A stretch of DNA of 64,000 nt from Pseudanabaena sp. PCC 6802 (GCF_000332175.1 NZ_KB235914.1:503966-567965), one strand, 5' to 3'. Counted from the stretch's first letter, positions 1-9,197 are shown. Made by a program: numbers and translations. Notes: generated from the sequence alone by a model not told the origin.

Positions 1-273
1 ATATACGAGTACGCAGCTTGTGGCTTACCTGCGATCGTGAGCGATTTCCCTAATTATCGGAAATATCTTAGTAATGAGACTTGGGTGCGCTTTGCCGATC
101 CCAACAACCCTGAATCCATTGCTTCTGCTATTCGGGATATCTTGAGCGACTTTGAGAATTATCAGACAATGTGTTTAGCAGCTAGAAAGGCATTTGAAGA
201 AAGGTATAATTACGAGTCAGCTTTTTCTCCTCTGCATGCAAAAATAGACGAACTGATTAGATATTCCAAATAA
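1..273 (+). CDS. Glycosyltransferase, C-terminal end (cut by window edge)
   Basis: This reading frame is open to the left edge, so only the last 90 residues of the protein are present. The first visible residues, YEYAACGLPAIVSD, match the nucleotide-sugar-binding segment of GT-B glycosyltransferases (GT1/GT4), where a conserved E is followed by A-x-G-x-P. The rest is the usual C-terminal helix that packs back on the N-terminal domain. A GTG at 37 could be taken for a start but lies inside the conserved motif, so it is not one. The gene leads straight into the polysaccharide locus to the right, and it probably adds one sugar to the same polymer. Donor and acceptor cannot be told from the fragment. 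Confidence 0.8.
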   Translation: MYEYAACGLPAIVSDFPNYRKYLSNETWVRFADPNNPESIASAIRDILSDFENYQTMCLAARKAFEERYNYESAFSPLHAKIDELIRYSK

Positions 274-274
274 A

Positions 275-431
275 TATAGCGTTTTTCAATTGAGAACAGG
301 TTTTATTGATGGGGTGAAGGGGTTCCACACGGCAGTGGCTCTAGCGGGTAACCCCCAAGACCGCCCTGCCTCCCCTTCTTGGGGGCAACGCCCCCAACCC
401 CCCTTCTCGTTTTCATCTGAAAACCGCTATA
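275..431. repeat. MITE-like element, family A copy 1 (long form)
   Basis: 157 bp, bounded by TATAGCG and CGCTATA. It holds a GC-rich centre with GGGGGCAACGCCCCC. This long form has about 44 extra bases (around 332-377) that the 113-bp copies lack; the copy at 28938 has the same extra piece. It follows the glycosyltransferase stop codon by 1 bp. Open frames across it are not genes. Confidence 0.85.
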
Positions 432-463
432 TCGCAACGGCTGAAATGCTAGCTAATACTAGC

Positions 464-544
464 TATAGCAACCCCAAATGATGCGTGCAAGTTAGCGGTC
501 AGCGATCGACGGGGAAATTTTACAACTCAGATAGGAGTGCTATA
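464..544. repeat. MITE-like element, family D copy 1, carrying the RBS of the next gene
   Basis: 81 bp bounded by perfect TATAGCA / TGCTATA ends. The stretch 515-542 is identical over 28 bp to 16098-16125, and the left part is clearly similar as well. The element contains AGGAG at 533-537, and its last base is the A of the ATG at 544. The ribosome-binding site of the downstream polymerase gene is therefore part of the repeat. Confidence 0.75.
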
Positions 545-2040
545 TGTCTGGTTCTAGCGAAACTCAAACTACCTGGAAACAAATACTGCAAAATTATTTT
601 GAAATCCAGATAGCGAATGAGCGTTACATCAGGGGACTCGGCTATTTTTTACTATTTTGCGCGATCGCATATAGTTTTTACTTATTGGATAATCGCCCCA
701 AAGTAGTGACGTTTGACAAAGCATATCTAGCTTTGGGCATAGTTTGGCTGGGATTTCTACCAAGTATCCAGTATTTGTTCGATCGCAATCGTCCTCCGAT
801 GCCTTTCTTCCCGCTAGTAGGACTATTTTATGCTAGTGGGTTCGGTTTATCTATTTTTGCTAGTAAAGCATCAGTTTCGGGGCGCTGGTCTATAGCCAGG
901 GTTAGTGAAGAATCGCTAATGCTAACGTTCATAGCATTGGCATTGATGAACGTAGCTTTCTACTTTTCAAAGTATTTTCTATGGAGAAAAGTTTCGCCAA
1001 TTCGGTTCCCTCAAAACTACCCATTCAGCAAATTGCTAAATTTACTATGGATGCTACTGATATTAAGTACCGCTCTGAGATATATCCCATTCCTCCGAAC
1101 AATTCCTTCTCTAGGTCAATTTGTGCGTGGCTCTATATACGTTATTTTTGGAATGTTTTACGTTCTTTGGGCTAGGGGGCATCTGCCAAAATTTCAAAGT
1201 CGGTTGCTATTGTTTGTATTTGTTCCTCTTGAGGTAATACCACGTTTAGCCAGCGGGCTTTTAGCGGAAATAATGATCTTATGCTTATTCATGATGATTG
1301 TTATTTGGTACGAACGCAAAAGAATTCCAGTAATTTTAATCAGCGTATTGGCAATTTTATATCTGGGATTAGCTCCTGCCAAAGCAGAATATCGCGCTCA
1401 AACTTGGAATGATGCAGGAGCAGATCTCAATCCGATACAAAAAGTGCAATTATTTGTCAATCTTGCGATCGAGCACCATCAGAAATATACATTTAATTTT
1501 GACTCAAGAGTGCAAGCTACTCCCAAAACATCTGTTTTAGATCAAGCGGCTGAAAGATCGGCGCAAATAGTTGTCCTGTCAAAAGTAATGGAAGATACTC
1601 CTAGAGTAATACCTTACTGGAACGGCAAAACATATTTACCACTATTAACGAGTTTTATCCCTCGAATAGTATGGCCTGACAAGCCAGAATTGAGGGTGGG
1701 CAACGAATTTGGCAAGCGTTATAATTATCTAAATGCCAATGATTTCACTACCTCTTTTAATCTTCCCTGGATTGTAGAAATGTATGCAAATTTTGGGTAT
1801 TGGGGAGTGATTTTTGGAATGTCCCTGGCAGGGATTTTTCTATCTCTAATCGAAGCTAAATTGAACGATTCGCGCATGAGTGCTTTAGAATTTATAGTAG
1901 GTTGTGCAGCTTCCTTTAGTTTGGTTTATCAAGAATCAAACTTTGCACTTATGATAGGAGGTTTGATCCCTTTAATAGTATCTATGTACATATTGTTCAG
2001 GTTTTTCTTGCCCGATCGACCGCTTAAGTTCACGAAATAG
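544..2040 (+). CDS. Wzy-like polysaccharide polymerase, integral membrane
   Basis: A 498-residue protein with about ten to twelve hydrophobic segments and a soluble N-terminal tail of roughly 30 residues. The long loop before the last helices has the sequence FIPRIVWPDKPELRVGNEF (about residues 369-387), a pattern seen in bacterial O-antigen/exopolysaccharide polymerases, which join repeat units on the periplasmic side of the inner membrane. Size and topology fit Wzy. Polymerase versus ligase cannot be separated by sequence alone, but the neighbours (glycosyltransferases, Wzc-like kinase) favour polymerase. The ATG at 544 is preceded by AGGAG with 6-bp spacing, which lies inside a repeat element. 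It is followed by a dioxygenase gene 59 bp later. Confidence 0.75.
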   Translation: MSGSSETQTTWKQILQNYFEIQIANERYIRGLGYFLLFCAIAYSFYLLDNRPKVVTFDKAYLALGIVWLGFLPSIQYLFDRNRPPMPFFPLVGLFYASGFGLSIFASKASVSGRWSIARVSEESLMLTFIALALMNVAFYFSKYFLWRKVSPIRFPQNYPFSKLLNLLWMLLILSTALRYIPFLRTIPSLGQFVRGSIYVIFGMFYVLWARGHLPKFQSRLLLFVFVPLEVIPRLASGLLAEIMILCLFMMIVIWYERKRIPVILISVLAILYLGLAPAKAEYRAQTWNDAGADLNPIQKVQLFVNLAIEHHQKYTFNFDSRVQATPKTSVLDQAAERSAQIVVLSKVMEDTPRVIPYWNGKTYLPLLTSFIPRIVWPDKPELRVGNEFGKRYNYLNANDFTTSFNLPWIVEMYANFGYWGVIFGMSLAGIFLSLIEAKLNDSRMSALEFIVGCAASFSLVYQESNFALMIGGLIPLIVSMYILFRFFLPDRPLKFTK

Positions 2041-2099
2041 CCAAATCTCATTGAGTTATAAGTTAAGTTCTATAGAGGGGGAAGTAAGCCTTAAAAAAC

Positions 2100-3056
2100 A
2101 TGGAAAATATTATAAAGACCGCTCTTGCCAGATACGTTCGATTAATCAAACAGGGAATTACGGATTACAGATGGCTTTTGTTCTATATCCAGAGGATAGA
2201 TTACAATCCCGAGCGTCGCAGGTTTATATCGTCAATAATAGCAAACCTTCTGCCCAAAACTATCGGCCATCAACTTTCTCCAGAAGCGCAAAAATTAAAT
2301 AAAACCCTGGATGAAGATGGGGTAGTCGTACTGAATAATTTTGTAGACAAGACTCAAGTTGAAGAAATGAGAGCATATCTTGCGACGAAACTGTGCTTGG
2401 ATCCTCAACGTCCTGAGATGGGAAGATTTAGTTCGCCAGATCTTGCGCCAAAAGTTACTTTTCATGCCTACTACACCAATGAAGACGCAGCTAGTCTTCC
2501 GCATTTATGGGAGTTGGCTAACGATCCCACAATTTTAAGCATAATCGAGGAGAGATTTGGCGCAAAGCCGACAATTTCTTTCCTCGCAGTTTGGTGGAAG
2601 CTTAATGATTTCGATCCAGAGGCAAACGCGAACCTCAGATCTTTTGCCAAGCCGGAAGAATTTCATAGAGATGTGGATGATTGGTCGGAAATCAAACTAT
2701 TCATTTACTTAAATGATGTAGATGAGAGCACTGGCCCTCATGGGTTTATCAAGTCATCTCATAAGTGGTTTTTACCTCCTAGATCGAGAGCTTTAGACCT
2801 CGATTGTTCTAACTTTCCTATGAAAGATAATTTAGCAAAGATTACTGGTGAAGCTGGTATGGCATGGCTGGAGAATAGTTATGTACTGCACCGAGGTATG
2901 GTCGTAACAGCAAGACCTCGGCTAATTATCTCTGTAGTCTACACTTTATTCCCAGGACCGCATAGTCCTAAAACTCCCATTTTAACTTGTCCAGACCGAA
3001 ATCGTTTCGATCCCTATATCAACAGGGTCTATTTGAGAGATAGCAATCCGCAATAA
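2100..3056 (+). CDS. PhyH-type Fe(II)/2-oxoglutarate dioxygenase
   Basis: 318 residues. The core matches the phytanoyl-CoA dioxygenase family: VVVLNNFVDKTQVEEMR near residue 75, the metal-binding HxD as H189-R-D191 (in EEFHRDVDDW), the distal histidine H264 (VLHRGM), and arginines at 272/274 suited to bind 2-oxoglutarate. FIYLNDVDESTGPHGFIKSSH between them is typical of the family. All metal ligands are present, so the enzyme should be active. It sits between a polymerase and a glycosyltransferase and most likely hydroxylates a sugar, lipid carrier or small precursor of the polymer; the substrate is unknown. Start ATG at 2100, with no strong Shine-Dalgarno. Confidence 0.8.
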   Translation: MENIIKTALARYVRLIKQGITDYRWLLFYIQRIDYNPERRRFISSIIANLLPKTIGHQLSPEAQKLNKTLDEDGVVVLNNFVDKTQVEEMRAYLATKLCLDPQRPEMGRFSSPDLAPKVTFHAYYTNEDAASLPHLWELANDPTILSIIEERFGAKPTISFLAVWWKLNDFDPEANANLRSFAKPEEFHRDVDDWSEIKLFIYLNDVDESTGPHGFIKSSHKWFLPPRSRALDLDCSNFPMKDNLAKITGEAGMAWLENSYVLHRGMVVTARPRLIISVVYTLFPGPHSPKTPILTCPDRNRFDPYINRVYLRDSNPQ

Positions 3057-3108
3057 TTTGTTTAATTTACTCACCTTACGCGGAAGATCCTGAAACCCTC
3101 ACCCCTAA

Positions 3109-3131
3109 CCCCGCTCCCTCAGGGAGCGGGG
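3109..3131. repeat. Perfect hairpin in the intergenic region
   Basis: CCCCGCTCCCT, a single C, then AGGGAGCGGGG: two 11-base perfect arms. It belongs to a type of short dispersed palindrome common in cyanobacteria. No T-run follows directly, so it is not a clean intrinsic terminator, although it lies 53 bp after the dioxygenase stop. Confidence 0.6.
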
Positions 3132-3228
3132 AACAAAACCAGAGCGGTGGCTACGCCCCTGCGACCCTTATGTATAAAGGGTACGTACAGGTTAAAGGAG
3201 ATAAGGATTCCGCATAACATCAGTAATT

Positions 3229-3341
3229 TATAGCGCTTTTCAATCGAGAACGAGTTTCATTTTTGGGGTGAAAGGTTTCCACCCCTTCTTGGGGGCAAAG
3301 CCCCCAAACCCCCTACTCTTTCCGATCTGAAAACCGCTATA
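3229..3341. repeat. MITE-like element, family A copy 2 (short form)
   Basis: 113 bp between TATAGCG (3229) and CGCTATA (ending 3341), with the GGGGGCAAAGCCCCC stem in the middle. It ends 14 bp before the ATG of the next glycosyltransferase, so the leader of that gene is largely repeat sequence. Confidence 0.85.
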
Positions 3342-3355
3342 TCACTAACTCAAAT

Positions 3356-4552
3356 ATGACTGATGCAATTGAGAGCTATACAGTTTTTACGCGAAAGTAC
3401 GCATTTCAAAAGCACAAAAATCTACACCTATGGTTTCCTAATATTTTTGAGTTTAAGGGTGGGATTCAAGTCTATTCAGCATTTTTGCTGGAAGCATTAC
3501 AAAACTTATATCCTCAGGTCACCTATGATATATTTTTAAAACACGATTCTGGTTGCCCGCCAAACCTTGCGGCGATCGCTAACTCTAAATTTCATTTTTC
3601 TGGAACTTGGCCGAGCGCTCTCAGAACAGTTGCCTTTGCTACTCACATTTCAGGCCATGCACTTTGGCAACGCCCTTGTTTAATTATTTCATCTCATGTG
3701 AATTTCACTGTAGCTGCCTACTTGCTGAAACGTCTAATTGGCATCCGCTACTGGACTGTAGTTCACGGTGTAGATGCTTGGAATATTACCAACCCTCACT
3801 TGAAAATGGCGCTCCAGCACGCCGATCGCATCCTGGCCGTAAGTAATTACACGCGCGATCGCCTGTTGCAAGAACAGCATCTCGATCCAGCGCGAATTTC
3901 GCTTTTGCCCAATACATTCGATCCCGAGCGCTTCCAAATTGCTGCCAAGCCAACTTATCTGTTAAAGCGATATAGGCTGAAACCCGAACAGCCCGTTATT
4001 TTAACCGTGGCGCGATTAGAAGGTCTGGAAAGACAGAAAGGCTACGACCAGATCTTGCAAGCCCTGCCTGAAATTAGACATCAGATACCAGATGTTCGCT
4101 ATATTCTAGCTGGGAAAGGTCGCGATCGCTCTCGGCTCGAACAGGCAATTGCTCGATTAAATCTGCAAGATTGCGTTACCTTAGCGGGCTTTATCCCCGA
4201 TTGCGAACTTGGCGATCACTACAATCTCTGCGATGTGTTTGCTATGCCCAGTCAGGCGGAGGGTTTCGGTATAGTCTACTTGGAAGCATTGGCTTGCGGC
4301 AAACCAGTTTTGGGTGGGAATCGAGATGGAGCACTTGATGCGCTGTGCGAAGGCGAACTAGGCGTTTTAGTCGATCCTCTAGATGTGGGCGCGATCGCGC
4401 AAACTTTAATTCAAATATTACAAGGTGAATACTCCAACTCCCAGATCTATCAACCTGAATTATTGCGACAGAAAGTAATTGCAAAATTCGGATTCGATCG
4501 TTTTCAACAAACTCTGGCTAGCTACTTAGCCCCCTATCTCAGTTCTACTTAA
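3356..4552 (+). CDS. GT4-family glycosyltransferase
   Basis: 398 residues, the normal length for GT-B family 4. The N-terminal domain has a GGIQVYS acceptor-side loop (about residues 35-41). The C-terminal donor-binding domain begins near LTVARLEGLERQKGYDQIL (about 217-236) and has the E-x7-E pair as E302 and E310 in EGFGIVYLEAL, which holds the sugar-nucleotide. It should act at the cytoplasmic face of the membrane, adding a sugar to a lipid-linked repeat unit. It is followed after 45 bp by a second GT4 gene on the same strand. The specific donor is not visible from sequence. Confidence 0.88.
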   Translation: MTDAIESYTVFTRKYAFQKHKNLHLWFPNIFEFKGGIQVYSAFLLEALQNLYPQVTYDIFLKHDSGCPPNLAAIANSKFHFSGTWPSALRTVAFATHISGHALWQRPCLIISSHVNFTVAAYLLKRLIGIRYWTVVHGVDAWNITNPHLKMALQHADRILAVSNYTRDRLLQEQHLDPARISLLPNTFDPERFQIAAKPTYLLKRYRLKPEQPVILTVARLEGLERQKGYDQILQALPEIRHQIPDVRYILAGKGRDRSRLEQAIARLNLQDCVTLAGFIPDCELGDHYNLCDVFAMPSQAEGFGIVYLEALACGKPVLGGNRDGALDALCEGELGVLVDPLDVGAIAQTLIQILQGEYSNSQIYQPELLRQKVIAKFGFDRFQQTLASYLAPYLSST

Positions 4553-4597
4553 TATGAAATCCAGATATTCTTGCCACAGACGATTGAGAGCCGGAAT

Positions 4598-5791
4598 ATG
4601 AAAATTCTTCATATTATTCCTTCAGTAGCTTCAGTACGAGGTGGCCCGAGTCAAGCTGTGGTGGAAATGGTTAAATCTCAGCGAAACGTGGGGATTCAAG
4701 CTGAAATAGTTACCACTAATGATAATGGTAAGGATTTATTAGAAGTGCCTTTGAGCGCGTGGATGGAATACAAGCAGGTGCCGGTTCAGTTTTTCCCAAG
4801 GTTTTCTCCTAACATAGATGCCATCCGCGAATTTGCTTTTTCTAGGCAGCTTACTGCATGGTTGTGGCAAAATGCCGCTAACTACGATCTGCTCCACATC
4901 CACGCCATATTTTCCTATGCATCGACAGCGGCAATGGCGATCGCTCGCCTGCAAGGCATTCCCTACATTGTGCGTCCCCTGGGACAACTTTGCGAATGGT
5001 CGCTCCAGCAAAGCGCTCGCAAAAAGCAGCTATATCTTAGCCTCATCGAACATGCCAACCTCGATCGCGCGCAGGCAATTCATCTTACTTCAGAACAAGA
5101 AAAACAAGATGTTTCCCGTTTAAATCTAAAAGCTCCAAGCTTCGTCCTGCCGCACGGACTCGCTATCCCACCTGCAATTCCTAATGCTCGCAGTCTTCTT
5201 CGCAAACATCTCAATATTTCTGCCAATGAACCTGTTATTTTATTTCTGTCTCGATTGCATCCTAAAAAGGGTCTCGATTATTTAATTCCAGCCCTAGGTA
5301 AACTCACTCACCATCGTTTCACTTTTGCGATCGCAGGTAATGGCTCAAAAGAATATGAAGCGGAAATTGAGAATCTTCTAGTTTCTCATGGTATTCGCGA
5401 TCGTACCCATCTGATGGGTTTTGTGGAAGGTGAGACTAAAAACATGTTGATGCAAGGTGCCGATCTATTTGCGCTCACATCCCATTCAGAAAACTTTGCC
5501 GTGGTAGTTCTAGAAGCTTTAGCTGCAGGTATTCCCGTGCTCGTTACCCCTGGTGTTGCCTTGGCTAAAGTTGTTCAGCAACAACAACTAGGTTACGTGC
5601 CAGAATTGGATGTAACGGCGATCGCATCAGCCCTCGATCGCTATCTTAACAATCCTCAAGCAGGGATAGATATGGGCGATCGCGCTCGACAAATTGTCTG
5701 TGAGAAATATGCATGGAAGCGGATTGCGTTGGACATGCAGCAAATTTATACAGATATCCTCCAGCAAAAGCCTATTTCTGGGGTTGACTGA
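4598..5791 (+). CDS. GT4-family glycosyltransferase
   Basis: 397 residues from the ATG at 4598 (MKILHIIPSVASVRGGPSQA). The open frame extends upstream to a TTG at 4571, but the family begins at this MKILHI strand, so 4598 is chosen. GGPSQAVVEM is the glycine-rich loop at the start of GT-B enzymes. The donor domain starts at ILFLSRLHPKKGLDYLI, and the catalytic/donor pair is E298 and E306 in ENFAVVVLEAL. It probably works next to the preceding GT4 on the same oligosaccharide. Base composition and HIP1 sites are like the rest of the chromosome, with no sign of recent transfer. Confidence 0.87.
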   Translation: MKILHIIPSVASVRGGPSQAVVEMVKSQRNVGIQAEIVTTNDNGKDLLEVPLSAWMEYKQVPVQFFPRFSPNIDAIREFAFSRQLTAWLWQNAANYDLLHIHAIFSYASTAAMAIARLQGIPYIVRPLGQLCEWSLQQSARKKQLYLSLIEHANLDRAQAIHLTSEQEKQDVSRLNLKAPSFVLPHGLAIPPAIPNARSLLRKHLNISANEPVILFLSRLHPKKGLDYLIPALGKLTHHRFTFAIAGNGSKEYEAEIENLLVSHGIRDRTHLMGFVEGETKNMLMQGADLFALTSHSENFAVVVLEALAAGIPVLVTPGVALAKVVQQQQLGYVPELDVTAIASALDRYLNNPQAGIDMGDRARQIVCEKYAWKRIALDMQQIYTDILQQKPISGVD

Positions 5792-5858
5792 AAACGCATT
5801 GCCCTACAATTTTCGAAGTAGTCATGTCGATTTCAATCGCTAAAACTTTTCTACCTAG

Positions 5859-7094
5859 ATGTTACTTTCGGGTGTCAATATGCCAGTATCTTCCCTACAA
5901 AAAGTCATTTTTAACTATGAGTTCAAGATATTTCAAGGAAGAGCATCGTTGGTTAGACAATTCTTGAGACGGCTAGTTTACGCAAGTAAAATCTTTATAG
6001 CTAACCTTCTTAGGACATTTCTCTCCAATCTTTTCAGTCGCAGATCGGCCTCAAGACTGCACCGAATTTTATTAGAACCGCAAACTTTGCCCGATTGTAA
6101 TTTTTTGATTTTAGTACATCCCGTACGAGTTCCTTCCTGCGAGCCAGAATTTTTCATGTCCGGATCTGACGAAGTGGAGTTTATGAGATATCTAACTTCC
6201 TCTAAAGATAGATGCACCTGTCCAGCGGGTATTATCTCTGCAGACAACGTTTATTTGTCATTACCTACAGGGATGCACCTGTGGAATGAAAAAATATTTG
6301 AGGATGCCCTTCTTGGCACGCACATACTGGACAATCCTAAGTACCTTTTCGATCTTGAAACTATCTCTTTTAAGAAGAAAATAAAAATTGTAGAACCATC
6401 AATTTTACTGACTTTCCCCTGGTACTATAACTTATACCATTGGCTCATCGAGATCCTGCCAAGGTTGCTTTTATACGATCTTGCGCAAGATATCCATGAC
6501 TTACCAATCATAGTACCAGCTTCAGCTCCTAAATTTGTAAGAGAAAGCCTTGCTTTAACTGGATATCTCGATAAAACTCGGCTTATTGATGATGGTATTT
6601 ATCAATTTGAGAAATTACACATTTTAAGTAGATTAGCTACAATTAATGATATTTCCCCTCTTGCAATTCAATGGCTTAATACACGCGCAATAACCGAAAG
6701 AGGATCTTCCCAAAGAACGCGAATTTATGTTTCGAGGTTGGATGCAAAAAATCGTTATCTCAGCAATGAGGCTGATATTCACAATTTATTATCTGACTTT
6801 GGATTTGAAACGGTTGTGATGACTCATTATAGTTTTGAAGAGCAGATACAAATCTTTCAACAAGCTGAGATAGTGATAGGTAGTCACGGTGCAGCCTTTT
6901 CCCATATAGCTTTCATGAATCCAGGCTCGATATTTGTGGAATTTTTTCAGCCTGGATACTTTATTGACTGTTACTACCGTCTCGCAAGCTTGAAACATCT
7001 AAGGTACGTTTTTTTAATCGGTAAAAAAACTGGTTTAGGATTCTCCATAGACCCAACTCAATTGAGAAGTATCCTAGAGAATGCCTTATCCTAA
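5859..7094 (+). CDS. GT61 / DUF563-type glycosyltransferase
   Basis: 411 residues. The signature segments of the DUF563/GT61 family are present: YYNLYHWLIEILPRLLLYD (about residues 188-206), IYVSRLDAKNR, and the C-terminal GSHGAAFSHIAFMNPGSIFVE (from about 341). The family includes plant xylosyl- and animal O-GlcNAc-type transferases, and bacterial members lie in polysaccharide loci. The first about 60 residues are rich in hydrophobic and basic residues and may associate with the membrane. An internal ATG at 5880 is an equally good start, since neither has a clear Shine-Dalgarno. It lies alone between a GT4 gene and a methyltransferase with 60-90 bp gaps. Confidence 0.82.
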   Translation: MLLSGVNMPVSSLQKVIFNYEFKIFQGRASLVRQFLRRLVYASKIFIANLLRTFLSNLFSRRSASRLHRILLEPQTLPDCNFLILVHPVRVPSCEPEFFMSGSDEVEFMRYLTSSKDRCTCPAGIISADNVYLSLPTGMHLWNEKIFEDALLGTHILDNPKYLFDLETISFKKKIKIVEPSILLTFPWYYNLYHWLIEILPRLLLYDLAQDIHDLPIIVPASAPKFVRESLALTGYLDKTRLIDDGIYQFEKLHILSRLATINDISPLAIQWLNTRAITERGSSQRTRIYVSRLDAKNRYLSNEADIHNLLSDFGFETVVMTHYSFEEQIQIFQQAEIVIGSHGAAFSHIAFMNPGSIFVEFFQPGYFIDCYYRLASLKHLRYVFLIGKKTGLGFSIDPTQLRSILENALS

Positions 7095-7188
7095 CGACAA
7101 GTATCTCTCCCTTTTGACAACATCATTAGAAGAATTTTCAAGAAAGATCGTACTGTACTCTAGTTCTACATCACCTGTTAAATAACCC

Positions 7189-7830
7189 ATGCAATCTCTT
7201 CCCAACTACGAATATTCCTATGCAGATAGTGCCTCTGGACATCACCATGCCTACTTGTTACCTGTTATCTTAGAGACAATCTCGCAGTACGCCCCACAGC
7301 ACGCAAAACTGCGAGTGCTGGATTTAGGCTGCGGTAATGGCAGTCTCAGCCAGCAAATTGCCAAGCAGGGGCATGAAGTAATTGGAGTTGAGGATTCCAG
7401 TTCGGGAGTTTTGTTTGCCAGCCAGCATTTCCCAGAGTGCAAATTCTTACATGCCAGCGTTTACGATCTGCCTTATGCCGATTTGGAAAATACATTCGAT
7501 GTAGTTCTTTCTGTCGATACGATCGAGCACCTACTTTATCCTAGGGAACTACTTCGAGCTGCGAGAAGATGCCTTAAGCCAGGGGGTAACGTCATTCTCA
7601 CCACTCCCTATCACGGCTATCTAAAAAATCTGGCGATCGCCCTGCTCGGAAAAATGGATCGTCACTTCGATCCACTATGGGATGGAGGGCACGTTAAATT
7701 CTTTTCAGTCAAAACCCTTGCCCGTCTAGTCGAGCAAGAAGGATTTATTAACTGTCAATTCAAGTTTGCGGGTAGATTACCATTTTTCTGGAAAGGAATG
7801 CTCTGCTCTGCAACCCTAGCCTCAAGTTAA
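7189..7830 (+). CDS. Class I SAM-dependent methyltransferase
   Basis: 213 residues with the Rossmann-fold SAM site VLDLGCGNGSLSQQI (about residues 42-56, motif I), an acidic end of strand 2 (GVEDSSSGVL), FDVVLSVDTIEHLLYP (motif IV region) and CLKPGGNVILTTPYHGYLKN. It resembles the small UbiG/type-11 methyltransferases found in polysaccharide clusters, which can methylate a sugar hydroxyl or terminate a chain. It is followed after 13 bp by a GT2 gene, so the two are probably co-transcribed. The substrate is not deducible. Confidence 0.85.
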   Translation: MQSLPNYEYSYADSASGHHHAYLLPVILETISQYAPQHAKLRVLDLGCGNGSLSQQIAKQGHEVIGVEDSSSGVLFASQHFPECKFLHASVYDLPYADLENTFDVVLSVDTIEHLLYPRELLRAARRCLKPGGNVILTTPYHGYLKNLAIALLGKMDRHFDPLWDGGHVKFFSVKTLARLVEQEGFINCQFKFAGRLPFFWKGMLCSATLASS

Positions 7831-7843
7831 AGCTGATATTCTC

Positions 7844-8626
7844 ATGAGTTTCACACCATTAAGCGAACAGCTTACATCTCTGATCCTGACTTTCAATGAA
7901 GCTCCTAATATCGATCGCACTCTCAAGCAACTCACCTGGATAAGTAGAATCGTTGTCGTTGACAGCTATAGTACAGATAAAACTTTGGATGTTTTACACT
8001 CTTATCCTCAAGTACAGGTCTACCAACGACAGTTTGATTCCTTTGCCAGTCAGTGTAATTACGGGCTAGGCAAGATTTCATCGCAATGGGTTCTGTCGCT
8101 CGATGCCGATTATGTCTTAACCGATCGGCTAATCAGCGAGATTCAGTCACTGTCAGCAGATTCTGATGTGGATGTTTACGCTGCTAGATTCAAATACTGC
8201 GTGTTTGGTCGTCCTTTACGCGGCACCCTACTTCCACCTCGGCAAGTAATCTACAAAAAGGAAAAAGCTGTTTACAAAGATGACGGGCACGCGCATCGGG
8301 TTTGGGTGGATGGGAAATCGGCAATGCTGGCTGGCTGTATATATCATGACGATCGCAAACCTCTAGGGCGTTGGCTCTGGGCGCAGGATCGCTACATGAT
8401 AATCGAAGCCAAAAAATTACTAGAAACCCCTGTAAGAGACCTGAGTTTGGGCGATCGCCTCCGCAAGCACAAAATAATTGCGCCTTTTATTATTTTGTTT
8501 TATTGTCTCATCCTTAAAGGCGGCATCTTAGACGGTTGGGCGGGGTGGTATTATGCTTTCCAGCGCATGCTAGCTGAGATCGTCTTAGCGATACGACTCA
8601 TAGAACGAGAAATGGACGAGCAGTAG
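7844..8626 (+). CDS. GT2-family glycosyltransferase, KdtX/WaaE-like
   Basis: 260 residues. The GT-A fold start LTSLILTFNEAPNIDRTLKQL and VDSYSTDKTLDVL are followed by WVLSLDADYVLTDRL, where D-A-D (about residue 87) is the metal-binding DxD. The Q-CNYGL motif and overall length fit the WaaE/KdtX subfamily, which adds glucose to LPS core or to exopolysaccharide. A hydrophobic stretch near the C-terminus (IIAPFIILFYCLILKGGIL) can anchor it to the membrane. It is coupled to the methyltransferase before it and the acetyltransferase after it. Confidence 0.86.
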   Translation: MSFTPLSEQLTSLILTFNEAPNIDRTLKQLTWISRIVVVDSYSTDKTLDVLHSYPQVQVYQRQFDSFASQCNYGLGKISSQWVLSLDADYVLTDRLISEIQSLSADSDVDVYAARFKYCVFGRPLRGTLLPPRQVIYKKEKAVYKDDGHAHRVWVDGKSAMLAGCIYHDDRKPLGRWLWAQDRYMIIEAKKLLETPVRDLSLGDRLRKHKIIAPFIILFYCLILKGGILDGWAGWYYAFQRMLAEIVLAIRLIEREMDEQ

Positions 8627-8657
8627 AGTAGAAACAATCTTGAAGAGTGGAAGTCTC

Positions 8658-9197
8658 ATGCACTTAGACCAATATAACCTTGGAGACTATAGTCCTGGAG
8701 CCTCTATCTGGAAACAGGCTATGTGGTACTTTATTGGTAGTCCGTTAGTGCAGAGCTACTGGATTCCACTTTCCATCTGTAAAGTGCTGCTACTAAGGTG
8801 CTTTGGCGCGCAGATTGGTACGCACGTGCGCATTAAGCCAGGAGTCAAAATCAAATTTCCGTGGCGTTTGACTGTAGGAGATTATGTATGGATTGGAGAG
8901 AATACCTGGATAGATAACCTGGCTCCCATTACTATAGGAAATCACGTCTGTATTTCCCAAGATGTCTATCTTTGTACGGGCAATCACGACTGGCGACATC
9001 CAGATTTCAAACTAATTACATCAAGCATTGATATTCAAGACAGTTGTTGGATTGCTGCACGGGCTGTAGTTGGCCCTGGCGTAACTGTTGGCGAAGGCGC
9101 TGTGTTGGGCTTGGGCAGTGTAGCTGGGCGCTCACTAGAACCCATGCAAATTTACTTAGGGAATCCAGCTCAATCCATTAAGCAGCGCAAGCTCTAA
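8658..9197 (+). CDS. WcaF-like sugar O-acetyltransferase
   Basis: A left-handed beta-helix acyltransferase of 179 residues. From about residue 60 the hexapeptide pattern (IGTHVRIKPGVKIK, VGDYVWIGENTWID, IGNHVCISQDVYLCTGNHD) is continuous; the CTGNHDW segment holds the catalytic histidine. The protein matches the colanic-acid WcaF family in length and in its N-terminal YNLGDYSPGASIWKQ. The ATG at 8658 is chosen over the upstream TTG at 8640 because GAGTGGAAG lies just before it. It most likely transfers acetyl from acetyl-CoA to a sugar of the polymer. It is the last plus-strand gene of the cluster and converges on the minus-strand block with a 5-bp gap. Confidence 0.86.
   Translation: MHLDQYNLGDYSPGASIWKQAMWYFIGSPLVQSYWIPLSICKVLLLRCFGAQIGTHVRIKPGVKIKFPWRLTVGDYVWIGENTWIDNLAPITIGNHVCISQDVYLCTGNHDWRHPDFKLITSSIDIQDSCWIAARAVVGPGVTVGEGAVLGLGSVAGRSLEPMQIYLGNPAQSIKQRKL

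Noticed and set aside
290-481. Open frame across the family A repeat, translating to GVKGFHTAVALAGNPQDRP
   Set aside because: The same peptide appears at 28953-29261 only because both are the same repeat; no RBS and no codon bias. It is not a gene.
3069-3084. 16-bp match ACTCACCTTACGCGGA to 35953-35968 near the transposase end
   Set aside because: Suggestive of an IS end, but only 16 bp, and no transposase remains at 3069, so no element is called.
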